Shown here piece after piece: positions 18,672 through 27,589 of a stretch of DNA of 64,000 nt. This DNA comes from Chryseosolibacter sp035628595 (GTDB lineage Bacteria; Bacteroidota; Bacteroidia; Cytophagales; Cyclobacteriaceae). The notes under the pieces are model-generated. The model saw only the letters and a program-made list of their open reading frames with translations. It did no database searches and was not told where the DNA came from. The stretch covers positions 1 through 64,000 of the forward strand of contig DASPJN010000267.1 of the NCBI GenBank assembly GCA_035628595.1, read 5' to 3'. A program made the translations under genes and the position numbers. Numbering within the stretch: position 1 is the stretch's first letter; each line of letters begins with the position of its first letter.

Positions 18672-19498
18672 CAGAAGCAATCCGAAAATACAATAATCTG
18701 ACGCAACGAATAATCACGGGCGTTCTCGGGGCAGCGGCTATCATCACGGGTGTGTGTATGACCGAATGGGCGTACGTGGTGATTTTTTTTATTATAGGTT
18801 TTTTTACTCTTCGTGAGTTCTATAAGCTCGTATCTGCAGATAACATAATTCCGGAGTCTTTTTTTGGATTGCTAACCGGCGTTGTGATATTTCTTTTAAG
18901 TTTTTTTATTGCCCGGGGCGATATCAGGCCAGCATTCTTCTTTCTTTTATTTCCGCTCTTGGCGACTGTATTCATCACGAAGCTTTACAGCGCCAATGAC
19001 AAAAAGCCGTTTGCTAATATTGCGTTTACATTTCTCGGCCTGCTGTATGTTATGGTGCCGGTATCGCTAATGAATTTTGCTGCCTATAAATCGGGCGGAT
19101 ATAATTTTGAGATTGTTCTCGGAACATTACTCATTCTTTGGTCGACGGATACAGGTGCCTACTTTGCCGGAACTTATCTTGGAAAGACAAAGCTTTTTCC
19201 ACGTGTTTCGCCTAAGAAGACCTGGGAGGGATTTGCCGGGGGCGCATTACTTGCGCTGATATTTGCGTATGGCCTTTCGCGTTATTGTCATACCCTTTCG
19301 GTTTTTGATTGGTTTGCAATCGCGGCGATCATTATTGTCTGCGGCACCTTCGGCGATCTTGTTGAATCGTTACTTAAGCGAAGCATAGCGATTAAAGATT
19401 CAGGGACTGTTTTGCCTGGTCACGGCGGATTTCTTGACCGCTTTGACGGATTGCTCCTAGCGCTTCCGTTCCTTGTTGCCTACTTGCTGATTTTCTGA
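18668..19498 (+). CDS. cdsA: Phosphatidate cytidylyltransferase
   Basis: 276-aa inner-membrane enzyme that makes CDP-diacylglycerol from phosphatidic acid and CTP, the entry step to phospholipids. The CdsA signature is near the C-terminus: KDSGTVLPGHGGFLDRFDG. About eight membrane segments are visible. The start is GTG, overlapping the TGA of the CPBP gene. The later phosphatidylethanolamine-pathway genes, psd (21443) and pssA (36398), are also in this window. Confidence 0.96.
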   Translation: MTEAIRKYNNLTQRIITGVLGAAAIITGVCMTEWAYVVIFFIIGFFTLREFYKLVSADNIIPESFFGLLTGVVIFLLSFFIARGDIRPAFFFLLFPLLATVFITKLYSANDKKPFANIAFTFLGLLYVMVPVSLMNFAAYKSGGYNFEIVLGTLLILWSTDTGAYFAGTYLGKTKLFPRVSPKKTWEGFAGGALLALIFAYGLSRYCHTLSVFDWFAIAAIIIVCGTFGDLVESLLKRSIAIKDSGTVLPGHGGFLDRFDGLLLALPFLVAYLLIF

Positions 19499-19500
19499 CC

Positions 19501-19920
19501 ATGCTAACCACTTTCAACCGATATTTCGAGCAACGGAAGAACTACGGAGCAATTTTTATCCGTGTGATTGTCGGATGGCGGCTGATTGACGGAACGCAGG
19601 ACAATGTGTTCAGTTGGGAACGGATGATTGAATTCCGGGATTTCCTCAGCCAGCATAATGTCATATTTCCGCTGCTTTCTGCGCAGCTTTCTGTCTATGC
19701 GCAGTTTATTTGTGGCATTCTATTCATTCTGGGCTTTCAGATTCGCGTCGCCGCCGTGATCATGATCGTCAATTTTGTGGTTGCGTTATTGGTGGTGCAT
19801 CTCGGTCTAACCTTTGAGCAGTCGTTCGATGCATTGATGATGTTGGCAGGATCATTATTCCTTTTATTTCACGGAGCCGGGAAATTTTCTATTGACAATT
19901 ACCTCCGCCAAAAAGAATAA
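19501..19920 (+). CDS. DoxX-family membrane protein
   Basis: 139-aa protein with four hydrophobic segments, fitting the DoxX family of small quinone-related or redox-related inner-membrane proteins. It starts 2 bp after the cdsA stop, so it is the third gene of the CPBP-cdsA-doxX unit. N-terminal positive residues (FEQRKNYGAIFIRVIVGW) precede the first helix. The biochemical role is not established from sequence. Confidence 0.82.
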   Translation: MLTTFNRYFEQRKNYGAIFIRVIVGWRLIDGTQDNVFSWERMIEFRDFLSQHNVIFPLLSAQLSVYAQFICGILFILGFQIRVAAVIMIVNFVVALLVVHLGLTFEQSFDALMMLAGSLFLLFHGAGKFSIDNYLRQKE

Positions 19921-19983
19921 ACCGGCCGCAAGTATTTTTGAAGAATTTAATGTTTTCTACATCTGAAATCGCTGATAAACCTA

Positions 19984-19991
19984 TAGCTTTG
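19984..19991 (+). promoter_or_regulatory. Bacteroidota promoter -7 box (gdhA)
   Basis: TAGCTTTG fits TAnnTTTG, 79 bp before the glutamate dehydrogenase ATG. No clear -33 TTG is seen. The T-rich leader between them has no obvious hairpin. Confidence 0.4.
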
Positions 19992-20070
19992 CAACCGTTT
20001 GATCGGTGTTTTTTTGTACGATTTTTTAAAGAACATTTGATAAAACATAGGTCGAAATACTATATCCGCT

Positions 20071-21345
20071 ATGGCATATATTGAACCGGCTCCCCTGAAA
20101 GACAGGGAGAACCCATTTGAAGCGATGATGTCTAGATTTCATGTCGCTTCCCAAATCCTGGGACTAGAAGAAGAAATCTATAACGTATTGAAGAATCCTG
20201 CACGGCAGGTGATCGTCTCACTCCCGGTGACAATGGACGATGGGACCATCAAAGTCTTTGAAGGATACCGCGTCATTCATTCAACGATCCTTGGCCCTTC
20301 TAAAGGGGGTATTCGTTTCGACATGAACGTAAATCTCGATGAAGTAAAGGCTCTGGCCGCATGGATGACATGGAAATGTGCGGTTGTTGATATTCCGTAT
20401 GGCGGTGCAAAGGGCGGTGTTGCTTGTAACCCACGCGAAATGTCAGCTGGCGAGATTGAACGATTAATGCGGGCATACACACAGGCTATGGCTGATGTGT
20501 TTGGCCCTGATCAGGATATTCCTGCACCCGATATGGGAACGGGGCCGCGCGAAATGGCATGGCTCATGGATCAATACTCAAGAAACAAAGGCATGACAAC
20601 ACCGGCCGTTGTTACCGGAAAGCCGATCGTCCTGGGAGGCTCTCTCGGAAGAACCGAGGCTACAGGCCGTGGCGTAATGGTAAGTGCCATGGCTGCGATG
20701 GAAAAGCTGAAGATCAATCCATATAAAGCAACTTGTGCTGTTCAGGGATTCGGAAACGTTGGTTCGTGGGCAGCCAGACTTTTACATGAACGCGGACTTG
20801 TTGTTCAGGCGATCAGTGATATTTCAGGCGCCTATTTTAACGACAAAGGAATTGACATAGAGGCAGCGGTTAAGTATCGTGAGGCGCACAAAGGTACGCT
20901 TGAAGGCTTTGAGGGTGCTGAAAAAATAACCAACGAAGATCTGCTAACGCTTCCTGTGGATTTACTTGTTCCTGCCGCCACTGAAGACGTGATCACCAGT
21001 TCAAACGCCCCTAACATCAAAGCGAAATTAATTGTTGAAGGCGCAAATGGTCCAACATCTTCCAAGGCAGACAAGATTATCAACGAGAAGGGCATTATGG
21101 TAGTGCCTGACATCCTCGCGAACGCTGGCGGCGTAACGGTTTCGTATTTTGAGTGGGTGCAGAACCGTCTTGGATATAAGTGGACTGCTGATCGCGTTAA
21201 TCGCAGATCCGACAGAATCATGAAAGATGCATTTAGCACCGTTTACAAGATCTCAAAAGAGTATAACGTACCGATGCGTATTGCAGCTTATATGGTTGCC
21301 ATTGATAAGGTTTCGAAGACATATAAGTATCGCGGCGGGTATTAA
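20071..21345 (+). CDS. gdhA: Glu/Leu/Phe/Val dehydrogenase (glutamate dehydrogenase)
   Basis: 424-aa cytoplasmic enzyme that interconverts glutamate with 2-oxoglutarate and ammonia. N-terminal domain motifs: GPSKGGIRF with Lys78, and the catalytic Lys114 in PYGGAKGGV. The Rossmann domain shows VQGFGNVGSWAARL. The length fits the roughly 420-aa class. It is monocistronic: its own promoter box lies upstream, and a strong hairpin with a T tract lies downstream at 21394-21424. Coenzyme preference cannot be decided. Confidence 0.95.
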   Translation: MAYIEPAPLKDRENPFEAMMSRFHVASQILGLEEEIYNVLKNPARQVIVSLPVTMDDGTIKVFEGYRVIHSTILGPSKGGIRFDMNVNLDEVKALAAWMTWKCAVVDIPYGGAKGGVACNPREMSAGEIERLMRAYTQAMADVFGPDQDIPAPDMGTGPREMAWLMDQYSRNKGMTTPAVVTGKPIVLGGSLGRTEATGRGVMVSAMAAMEKLKINPYKATCAVQGFGNVGSWAARLLHERGLVVQAISDISGAYFNDKGIDIEAAVKYREAHKGTLEGFEGAEKITNEDLLTLPVDLLVPAATEDVITSSNAPNIKAKLIVEGANGPTSSKADKIINEKGIMVVPDILANAGGVTVSYFEWVQNRLGYKWTADRVNRRSDRIMKDAFSTVYKISKEYNVPMRIAAYMVAIDKVSKTYKYRGGY

Positions 21346-21384
21346 AAAGCACAATTGGGCGTATTCGATTTAATCAGAATGAAC

Positions 21385-21392
21385 TAACTTTG
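21385..21392 (+). promoter_or_regulatory. Promoter -7 box (psd) abutting a hairpin
   Basis: TAACTTTG fits TAnnTTTG, 50 bp before the psd ATG. It is only 1 bp from the hairpin that appears to terminate gdhA, so a psd transcript would begin inside that hairpin. Confidence 0.5.
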
Positions 21393-21393
21393 T

Positions 21394-21424
21394 ATGGCAA
21401 GTTGAAAAGCTTGCCATTTTTATT
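21394..21424 (+). terminator. Terminator after gdhA / 5' hairpin of psd
   Basis: ATGGCAAG (21394-21401) pairs perfectly with CTTGCCAT (21410-21417) around an 8-nt loop, followed by TTTTATTTTT. It lies 48 bp after the gdhA stop. Confidence 0.8.
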
Positions 21425-21442
21425 TTTACTAATCACAACATC

Positions 21443-22102
21443 ATGACAATTCACCGGGAAGGTCACTCAGTATTGTTTTTTTTGCTGGTAATTCTTTTTG
21501 CGCTAAACTGGGCGTTGTTTTATTTCTTTCCGCAAAGCCCGCTACTGCAGAATTCAATAATTCTCATTAGCGTTATTTTCTACTTATTGATTCTTCAATT
21601 TTTCCGGAATCCTGTTTTTAGTATTACATCAAATGCAAAACACGTGCTTGCACCTGCCGACGGCAAAGTTGTTGTGATTGAAGAAACGCTGGAGGCTGAA
21701 TATCTAAAAGATAAACGGAAGCAAGTTTCCATTTTTATGTCGCCGGTGAATGTTCATGTGAATCGCATGCCGGTATCAGGTCAGATCAGTTTTTTTAAAT
21801 ACCATCCGGGAAAATATCTTGTGGCATGGCATCCCAAATCCAGCACAGAAAATGAGAGAACCACTGTTGCTGTGAAGATGAAAGATGGCGCAGAAATTCT
21901 TTTTCGTCAGATAGCCGGCGCACTTGCGCGCAGAATTAAATTCTATGTTAAGGAAGGCCAGGTACTCGAGCAGGGCCAGGAATTTGGATTTATTAAGTTT
22001 GGTTCTCGTGTGGATGTATTTCTTCCGCTCGACGCGAAAGTGACCGTAAAAATTGGGGACATCACCAAGGGTGGCCGCACTGTTATTGCAGAACTTCCTT
22101 AA
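21443..22102 (+). CDS. psd: Phosphatidylserine decarboxylase family protein
   Basis: 219-aa membrane-associated decarboxylase of the short PSD type, converting phosphatidylserine to phosphatidylethanolamine. Two hydrophobic helices at the N-terminus (about 8-52) are followed by the conserved FMSPVNVHVNRMP region and the self-cleavage site KFGSRVDVFLP near residue 186, where Gly-Ser is split to form the pyruvoyl group. It completes the cdsA-pssA-psd route present in this window. It probably has its own promoter at 21385. Confidence 0.94.
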   Translation: MTIHREGHSVLFFLLVILFALNWALFYFFPQSPLLQNSIILISVIFYLLILQFFRNPVFSITSNAKHVLAPADGKVVVIEETLEAEYLKDKRKQVSIFMSPVNVHVNRMPVSGQISFFKYHPGKYLVAWHPKSSTENERTTVAVKMKDGAEILFRQIAGALARRIKFYVKEGQVLEQGQEFGFIKFGSRVDVFLPLDAKVTVKIGDITKGGRTVIAELP

Positions 22103-22235
22103 TCCTTACATCACGAACAAAGGGTCTTCGTATAAATCGCCAAAAGGCCGGTTTATGTAATTATTTTCTTTAGTATCTTCGAGTGATAAACCCATTTCAA
22201 AACAAGTTTATTTCGTTGATATCACCCCACTATTT

Positions 22236-23354
22236 ATGAAAACCAGCTCAATTCGATTTTCACCCGCAAAGTCTGATTTCTTCTCTACGCTCAATAGTCG
22301 GGTGAATGACTATTTCAAATCTGCGAATGTTAGTCGCTATGGAAATGCGCATATGGTTATCAAAACGATATTCATGTTCGTTGTTTATTTTACTCCGTAT
22401 TTTCTGATTCTCACATCAGTGATTACGCATCCGCTGCTCCTTCTTTTAGCTGCGCTCGTTATGGGCCTTGGAATGGCAGGCATTGGGCTCGCAGTGATGC
22501 ATGATGCCAACCACGGAGCATATTCAAAAATCCTTTGGGTGAATAATCTCATTGGTTATTCACTGAACCTCGTCGGTGGCCACGCCTTTAACTGGAAGGT
22601 TCAGCACAACGTGCTACATCACACTTACACAAATATTCACGATGTGGATGAAGACATAAGTCCAAGAGGTGTACTGCGTATGACGCCTCATGGCGAATGG
22701 AAAACAATGCATCAGTTCCAATATTTGTATGCGTGGTTTTTTTATGGGCTGATGACACTGGTGTGGATTACTGTTAAAGACTTCGTTCGCCTTCAACGTT
22801 ATCATCAGGATGGCATGGTGAAAAAGCAGAAAGCTTCTATTGTGCGCGAATGGATTATCCTGATTGCTACTAAGCTTATCTACATCACCTACATATTTGT
22901 TATTCCGTTTATGGTATTGGATCTTCCCCTCTGGCAGATTCTTGTTGGCTTTGTGATCATGCATTATATAGCAGGATTTATTCTTGCGATCATCTTCCAA
23001 CCCGCCCATGTCATTGATGGAACCGAGTATCCCCTGCCGAATGAAAACGGTGTAATGGATAATACGTGGGCTGTTCATCAAATGCATACAACAACCAATT
23101 TTGCGAATAACAATCGACTTCTGTCGTGGTATGTTGGCGGACTCAATTACCAGGTTGAGCATCATTTGTTTCCAAATATTTGTCATGTCCACTACCGCAA
23201 TATTTCGCCAATAGTAAAAGCAACCGCCGAGGAATTTGGTGTACCCTATAAATCAGAGCCTACATTTATCGGTGCAATAATTGGTCATGCAAAACTTCTC
23301 AAAGCATTGGGCAAGCGCCCGGTTGTTCAGCCCCAACCTGTAACTAGCTTGTAA
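22236..23354 (+). CDS. Membrane fatty acid desaturase
   Basis: 372-aa integral-membrane di-iron desaturase. The three histidine boxes are intact: HDANHGAY (from His89), HNVLHH (124-129) and QVEHHLFP near residue 306. Four or more hydrophobic segments lie between them. The QVEHH form of the third box is typical of front-end or linoleoyl-CoA-type desaturases, but no cytochrome b5 domain is fused. It should introduce a double bond into acyl chains for membrane fluidity. It is followed after 2 bp by an alpha/beta hydrolase gene, probably in one operon. Regiospecificity unknown. Confidence 0.93.
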   Translation: MKTSSIRFSPAKSDFFSTLNSRVNDYFKSANVSRYGNAHMVIKTIFMFVVYFTPYFLILTSVITHPLLLLLAALVMGLGMAGIGLAVMHDANHGAYSKILWVNNLIGYSLNLVGGHAFNWKVQHNVLHHTYTNIHDVDEDISPRGVLRMTPHGEWKTMHQFQYLYAWFFYGLMTLVWITVKDFVRLQRYHQDGMVKKQKASIVREWIILIATKLIYITYIFVIPFMVLDLPLWQILVGFVIMHYIAGFILAIIFQPAHVIDGTEYPLPNENGVMDNTWAVHQMHTTTNFANNNRLLSWYVGGLNYQVEHHLFPNICHVHYRNISPIVKATAEEFGVPYKSEPTFIGAIIGHAKLLKALGKRPVVQPQPVTSL

Positions 23355-23356
23355 GA

Positions 23357-24052
23357 ATGAAAACGGTTTTGCTTCTGCATGGAGCATTAGGTAGTGATCT
23401 TCAACTTATCAAAATAAAAGAGGCCCTTACGTACAAGGGCTTCTCTGTTTTGTCGCTTAATTTTTCCGGACACTCAGGCAAGCCCTTCGAAGATAGATTC
23501 GGTATTGAAGTTTTTGGAAATGATGTATTGGAGTTCCTTGATAAGATGAAACTCGCATCGGTTGATATTTTTGGCTACAGTATGGGTGGCTACGTTGCAT
23601 TGTGGCTGGCGTGTCAATTCCCATCCCGAATAGGAAAGATTGTAACGCTTGGTACAAAGTTCGATTGGTCTCCGGAATCTGCGGCTCATGAAACAAAAAA
23701 GTTGAATGCGGAAAAAATTATGGAAAAGGTGCCGGCGTTTGCCCGGATATTAGAAAGCCGGCATGCGCCTAACGATTGGAGATTACTTATGCACCGCACG
23801 GCAGAGATGATGATTGCTTTGGGAGCAAATCCATTATTAGATCAGGAGAAATTGCAAACTATTGAAAGTCCTACATGCGTGTTGTTGGGAGATCTTGACG
23901 ACATGGCCGACAGGGAATTCTCCAGACAAGTTTCTCGTGCATTACCAAAGGGGAAATTTATGTTGCTAAAGGATACGCCGCATCCCATAGAGAAGGTAAA
24001 TATAGCCACGCTGGCAAAACTGATCTCGGATTTTCTTTTAGAGGAATCTTAA
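23357..24052 (+). CDS. Alpha/beta hydrolase
   Basis: 231-aa cytoplasmic alpha/beta-hydrolase fold. It has oxyanion-side LLLHGALGSD, the nucleophile elbow GYSMGG with Ser75, a likely acid in LLGDLDD and the His of DTPHPIEK near the C-terminus. It starts 2 bp after the desaturase stop, so it is likely co-expressed and perhaps acts on acyl esters, though this is inference from context. Its 3' end overlaps the convergent STN-domain gene by 15 bp. Confidence 0.87.
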   Translation: MKTVLLLHGALGSDLQLIKIKEALTYKGFSVLSLNFSGHSGKPFEDRFGIEVFGNDVLEFLDKMKLASVDIFGYSMGGYVALWLACQFPSRIGKIVTLGTKFDWSPESAAHETKKLNAEKIMEKVPAFARILESRHAPNDWRLLMHRTAEMMIALGANPLLDQEKLQTIESPTCVLLGDLDDMADREFSRQVSRALPKGKFMLLKDTPHPIEKVNIATLAKLISDFLLEES

Positions 24053-25903
24053 TCCGATTTTTCCGCCTATCCAGGTTTTCAGATTTGCGTCATCAAACGT
24101 ATGTTCAGAAAGCAAGCCTGGCATGTATTCGCTAAATAGCGACTGGTTGTCTGAAATTATGTTCTTCGTTAGGTATCCATTTAATGTGGCACCGATTGCT
24201 ATTGAGAAATTTTTTGTTGTCTGAAAATCGACACCAACATAAAGCTTGTTGAGCATGTTTAGATGTTCAGGCCGTCGTTCACTCATGATCTGATTTGCTG
24301 TGAGGTCGAGGTTGAGGAAGATATGGTTTGATAACTTTCTAGCGGTGCCGAAACCATAACCGAACGTCCAGTATGTGATATCTTTTTCAAACGTATCAGG
24401 TTTCGCTCCGACGGTAAGGATATTGTAAAATTTTCTGACGCCGGTTCTTACCGAGAGATTTGTGTAAAAAATTTCATCGGCACTCACCTCAATTTTGTGG
24501 TAGCCCTGCAAGACAATGCTTAACAATCCAACGGGCACCCCGCGGGCGCTATCGGTAATATTCACAAGCCCTAACTGACTTCCATTAACCCTCTTCGCAA
24601 AGTTTATCAATCCGACTTGTGATCCCGTTAATTCCTTGCCGGTAAAGTTTAACACCCCGGCAACTTGAGAACCTCGATGGTTTCTTGCGGCAATGTTCAA
24701 AACGCCCGCAGCCTGTGATCCCCTACTTGCCCCTCCTGCGTAATTCATAACGCCAGCGAACTGGACCGGCCCCGCGGCTTCTGTTGCCAGATTAAAAACG
24801 CCACCGACGTGCACACCTTGCGCCTCGCCCATTGTAATGTTTCCGACACCGCTTATGTGAACGCCTCCTGCCCGTTGGCGGGTAAGATTTAACACGCCGG
24901 CGATACTCGTGAATGACGCCGATTGCCAATTGAGGTTTGCAAGACCTGCTACCTGAACACCATACGTTGTGTCGTAATTCGTATTAAATAATCCAGCAAC
25001 CTGCCCGCCGAAAAACTTTCCACCAACGACGTTAAATGCTCCGGCGACCTGCACATTGGATGCATCTCCGCGTTGGATATTGAAAACGCCGCCAAGCTCC
25101 ATCTCCCGTACGCCAAGTGAATAGCCACCGATGAGGTTAAATGAGAAGTCATTGATTACGTTTCCGCTGAGTTGATGATTCGTTCCAACGAACGGTACAA
25201 ATGAGAATTGAAATTCCCGGTACAGCGTATCATCGACATTAAAGAGATTGGGGTTTTTCGGGTAAAGTATTCTGGTTTTCCAGAATCTTTTGATTTGCTG
25301 TCTTATTGTGTCGGCGCGGGTCCGGAATTTTTCTTTATCAAAATTCAGGTGAACATTTAATAGCCGACCATTTCGAGGTAGTGAAATAGTTGTGTCGCGG
25401 TATTGGGGGTTCGCAAGCTTTACAGCGGAAATCGATTTGTCAACTTTAAGTTCAAAGTATCCATATTCATTCGTGAGCGATGAAGTGAGTTTAATCGGGT
25501 CATAGATGGTAATATTCGCAAGTCCCTTCCCGGTCGACTCGTCAATAACGTATCCCTTTACGGTCTTCTCATCTTTTTTTTTTGAAGCAGGCTTTGACTT
25601 CACAAGGATGATATGGCGTGGCCGTTCCTTGTATTCGATTGCTCCTTCAAATATGTGATCCAGGATCTGTCGCACGGAAGCGTTTCTGAATGTAGCTGTG
25701 ATCTTGCGTTCCTCGTCTAACAACGATGCATTGTACGAGAAGCTGAAGCCGGCCGCGTCAGCAATTCTTTTCAGCGCATCGCGCGTCTTTTCATTATCAA
25801 AAGAGATCGCGACGGTTCTTTCAAGTAACGGCGTTGGTGTTTGCGCACTGGTGGAGAAAAAAACACCCGTGGAAAGAAGGAGGATGGTCAGCAGCCGTTT
25901 CAT
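24038..25903 (-). CDS. STN + carboxypeptidase-like domain surface-repeat protein
   Basis: 621-aa protein. The start at 25903 overlaps the fecR stop as ATGA and begins a signal peptide (MKRLLTILLLSTGVFFSTSAQ). Domains in order: an STN (secretin/TonB N-terminal) domain about 25-95, a CarboxypepD_reg-like beta domain about 115-185, then from about 250 to 460 some twelve imperfect 18-22-residue repeats of the form V-A-G-x-x-N (GQVAGLFN, VQVAGLAN, FAGVMN, SQVAGVLN), like the surface-repeat proteins first seen in Leptospira (LA_2272 type). A beta-rich C-terminal end follows. There is no TonB plug or SusC barrel. In related systems the STN domain talks to FecR, so this is the likely outer-membrane or periplasmic partner of the sigma/FecR pair. 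Confidence 0.85.
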   Translation of the reverse strand: MKRLLTILLLSTGVFFSTSAQTPTPLLERTVAISFDNEKTRDALKRIADAAGFSFSYNASLLDEERKITATFRNASVRQILDHIFEGAIEYKERPRHIILVKSKPASKKKDEKTVKGYVIDESTGKGLANITIYDPIKLTSSLTNEYGYFELKVDKSISAVKLANPQYRDTTISLPRNGRLLNVHLNFDKEKFRTRADTIRQQIKRFWKTRILYPKNPNLFNVDDTLYREFQFSFVPFVGTNHQLSGNVINDFSFNLIGGYSLGVREMELGGVFNIQRGDASNVQVAGAFNVVGGKFFGGQVAGLFNTNYDTTYGVQVAGLANLNWQSASFTSIAGVLNLTRQRAGGVHISGVGNITMGEAQGVHVGGVFNLATEAAGPVQFAGVMNYAGGASRGSQAAGVLNIAARNHRGSQVAGVLNFTGKELTGSQVGLINFAKRVNGSQLGLVNITDSARGVPVGLLSIVLQGYHKIEVSADEIFYTNLSVRTGVRKFYNILTVGAKPDTFEKDITYWTFGYGFGTARKLSNHIFLNLDLTANQIMSERRPEHLNMLNKLYVGVDFQTTKNFSIAIGATLNGYLTKNIISDNQSLFSEYMPGLLSEHTFDDANLKTWIGGKIGLRFL

Positions 25904-26910
25904 TGTTCCTCGCATCCTGTTCCGTACAAATGGATAATGCCATTCCGTTTGTCTGCTTCCAGATTGAGTGTTTCAGCAAGGATGGCTGCAATCTCCTCAA
26001 TAGATTCATCATTGAAATTTACGGTGACCCTGCAGCGCTTCAGTGATTCGTCTAATGTTATTTTTTCGCCATAAACATCATTGAGATCTTTGACAGCGGA
26101 AGCGAGGTCAATGTCACTAAACACAAAGAACCGCGTTTTGTAGGCCGTTACATTTTCTTCGGGTGCTGCAACCGTAAACGTTTTTGTTTTCTTATTGTAG
26201 ATACCTTTGCCATTTGCTTTTAGGTATACACCTGAGTCGGTGTCAGAAAAAAACATGACCTCACCCTCTTCCACAACCACCTCGATCAAATCAGAATCCG
26301 GGTACGCTTTTACGTTGAAGGATGTTCCAATGTCTCGGATGAAAACCCCCTGAGTTTCAACAATAAACTTTTTATCATCGTTATGGCTTATCTTGAAATA
26401 CGCTTCGCCTTTCAGTTTCACAACGTGCGCATTTTTCTTTTTATCGAATTCGTATGCGAGCGTTGTGCGTCTGTTCAAAAATACATCTGTTCCGTCCGGT
26501 AAGGTGTCAGCCGTTGTTTTGTTATCGGACATAACCTCTAGTGAGGCCGGGTGATTCTGTGTTCGATAGAAGTTAAAAAGGTATGCGGCGCCAATAACCA
26601 GCAACAACGATGCGGCGATTTTTAAGAACAAATTTGATCGCTGAATCTCTGGGTGCAACGGAATCGTGCGTATACCTTTCGAATTGTCGATCCGGCTCTT
26701 AACTTTTTCCCACGCCGCGTCAGCGTTGTAACGGTGACTGGATTTTGAAAAACTCGTGTTTTCAAAAATTGCTTTGAGCTGATGAAAGTATTTTTCGTTT
26801 TCCGGCGACGCGGCACGCCAATGACTTACCAGTATTCGTTCTTCGGCGGTGGCTTCTTCCGAAAGCACCTTCCCAATCAGTTCTTCGATATCGTAATTGT
26901 TCTCTTTCAC
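25900..26910 (-). CDS. FecR-family anti-sigma factor
   Basis: 336-aa single-pass inner-membrane regulator. A cytoplasmic N-terminal part (1-85) binds the sigma factor, one membrane helix follows (about 90-110, LFLKIAASLLLVIGAAYLF), and then a periplasmic FecR beta domain (about 125-230; GTSFNVKAYPDSDLIEVVV) and a C-terminal DUF4974-type domain (FVFSDIDLASAVKDLNDVYG). It lies 1 bp after the ECF sigma stop and overlaps the STN gene by 4 bp, so all three are co-translated. It should hold the sigma factor inactive until a periplasmic signal arrives. Confidence 0.95.
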   Translation of the reverse strand: MKENNYDIEELIGKVLSEEATAEERILVSHWRAASPENEKYFHQLKAIFENTSFSKSSHRYNADAAWEKVKSRIDNSKGIRTIPLHPEIQRSNLFLKIAASLLLVIGAAYLFNFYRTQNHPASLEVMSDNKTTADTLPDGTDVFLNRRTTLAYEFDKKKNAHVVKLKGEAYFKISHNDDKKFIVETQGVFIRDIGTSFNVKAYPDSDLIEVVVEEGEVMFFSDTDSGVYLKANGKGIYNKKTKTFTVAAPEENVTAYKTRFFVFSDIDLASAVKDLNDVYGEKITLDESLKRCRVTVNFNDESIEEIAAILAETLNLEADKRNGIIHLYGTGCEEQ

Positions 26911-26911
26911 T

Positions 26912-27496
26912 TTAAAATCCCGAGAGGAATGCAGTTAGTGTTGTAATGATCAGCGGTAAATAATCTTTCAATTGTTCGCGCATTAACCTCAGTGCTTTGC
27001 CCATGTGATTTTCAACGGTTTTTACCGATATATTCAGATGCGCAGCTATCTCCGCGTATTTCAATTCTTCGAATCTACTGAGCTTAAATACAAGTCGGCA
27101 TTGCTCAGGGAGTGTCTCCAGCGCGTTGCTGATCCTGACTTCAAGTTCCCGCGAACTAACTTCATGTGTCACTGACTCATATCCATCAGTTGCAAGCGCT
27201 AGTTCTTCGCCTACATATTTTTGCTTGATTTTTTGATGTTTGATAAGATTCAGACATGCATTTCTGACCATTGCGTACAAATACGATTTAGCCGAAGTCT
27301 GAATATTAAGGGTGTCCCGTTTCTCCCACATCGACACAAAAGTGTTTTGTACCACCTCTTCGGCTTCCTCCGTATCCTTTAGATACGACCATGCATAGCT
27401 GCATAACGATTGGTAATAAGACTTAAAATACATCTCGAACGCATTTATGTCGCCTTCAGCTAGGGCTTGTAAAAGCTCATGTTCTGGTAAATTCAC
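26912..27496 (-). CDS. ECF RNA polymerase sigma factor
   Basis: 194-aa sigma-70 family member of the extracytoplasmic-function class. Region 2 (about 22-90) includes DTEEAEEVVQNTFVSMWEKR, and region 4 (about 125-185) has the helix-turn-helix LKYAEIAAHLNISVKTVENH. A hydrophobic tail (LPLIITTLTAFLSGF) is unusual for a sigma factor. It is the first gene of the sigma-fecR-STN operon; no TAnnTTTG box is evident upstream, consistent with autoregulation through its own promoter, though this is inference. Confidence 0.95.
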   Translation of the reverse strand: MNLPEHELLQALAEGDINAFEMYFKSYYQSLCSYAWSYLKDTEEAEEVVQNTFVSMWEKRDTLNIQTSAKSYLYAMVRNACLNLIKHQKIKQKYVGEELALATDGYESVTHEVSSRELEVRISNALETLPEQCRLVFKLSRFEELKYAEIAAHLNISVKTVENHMGKALRLMREQLKDYLPLIITTLTAFLSGF

Positions 27497-27589
27497 GCGT
27501 TTCCTGTATTGTGGCGGTGTAATTTACGGCTTTACGGCGTTTGGGTTATGACAATCCGGAAATGTTTTACCCCTATCCCATTGGGAAAA

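Noticed and set aside
22125..22165. Imperfect hairpin after psd
   Set aside because: Stem is interrupted by mismatches and the T tract is distant; not supported as a terminator.
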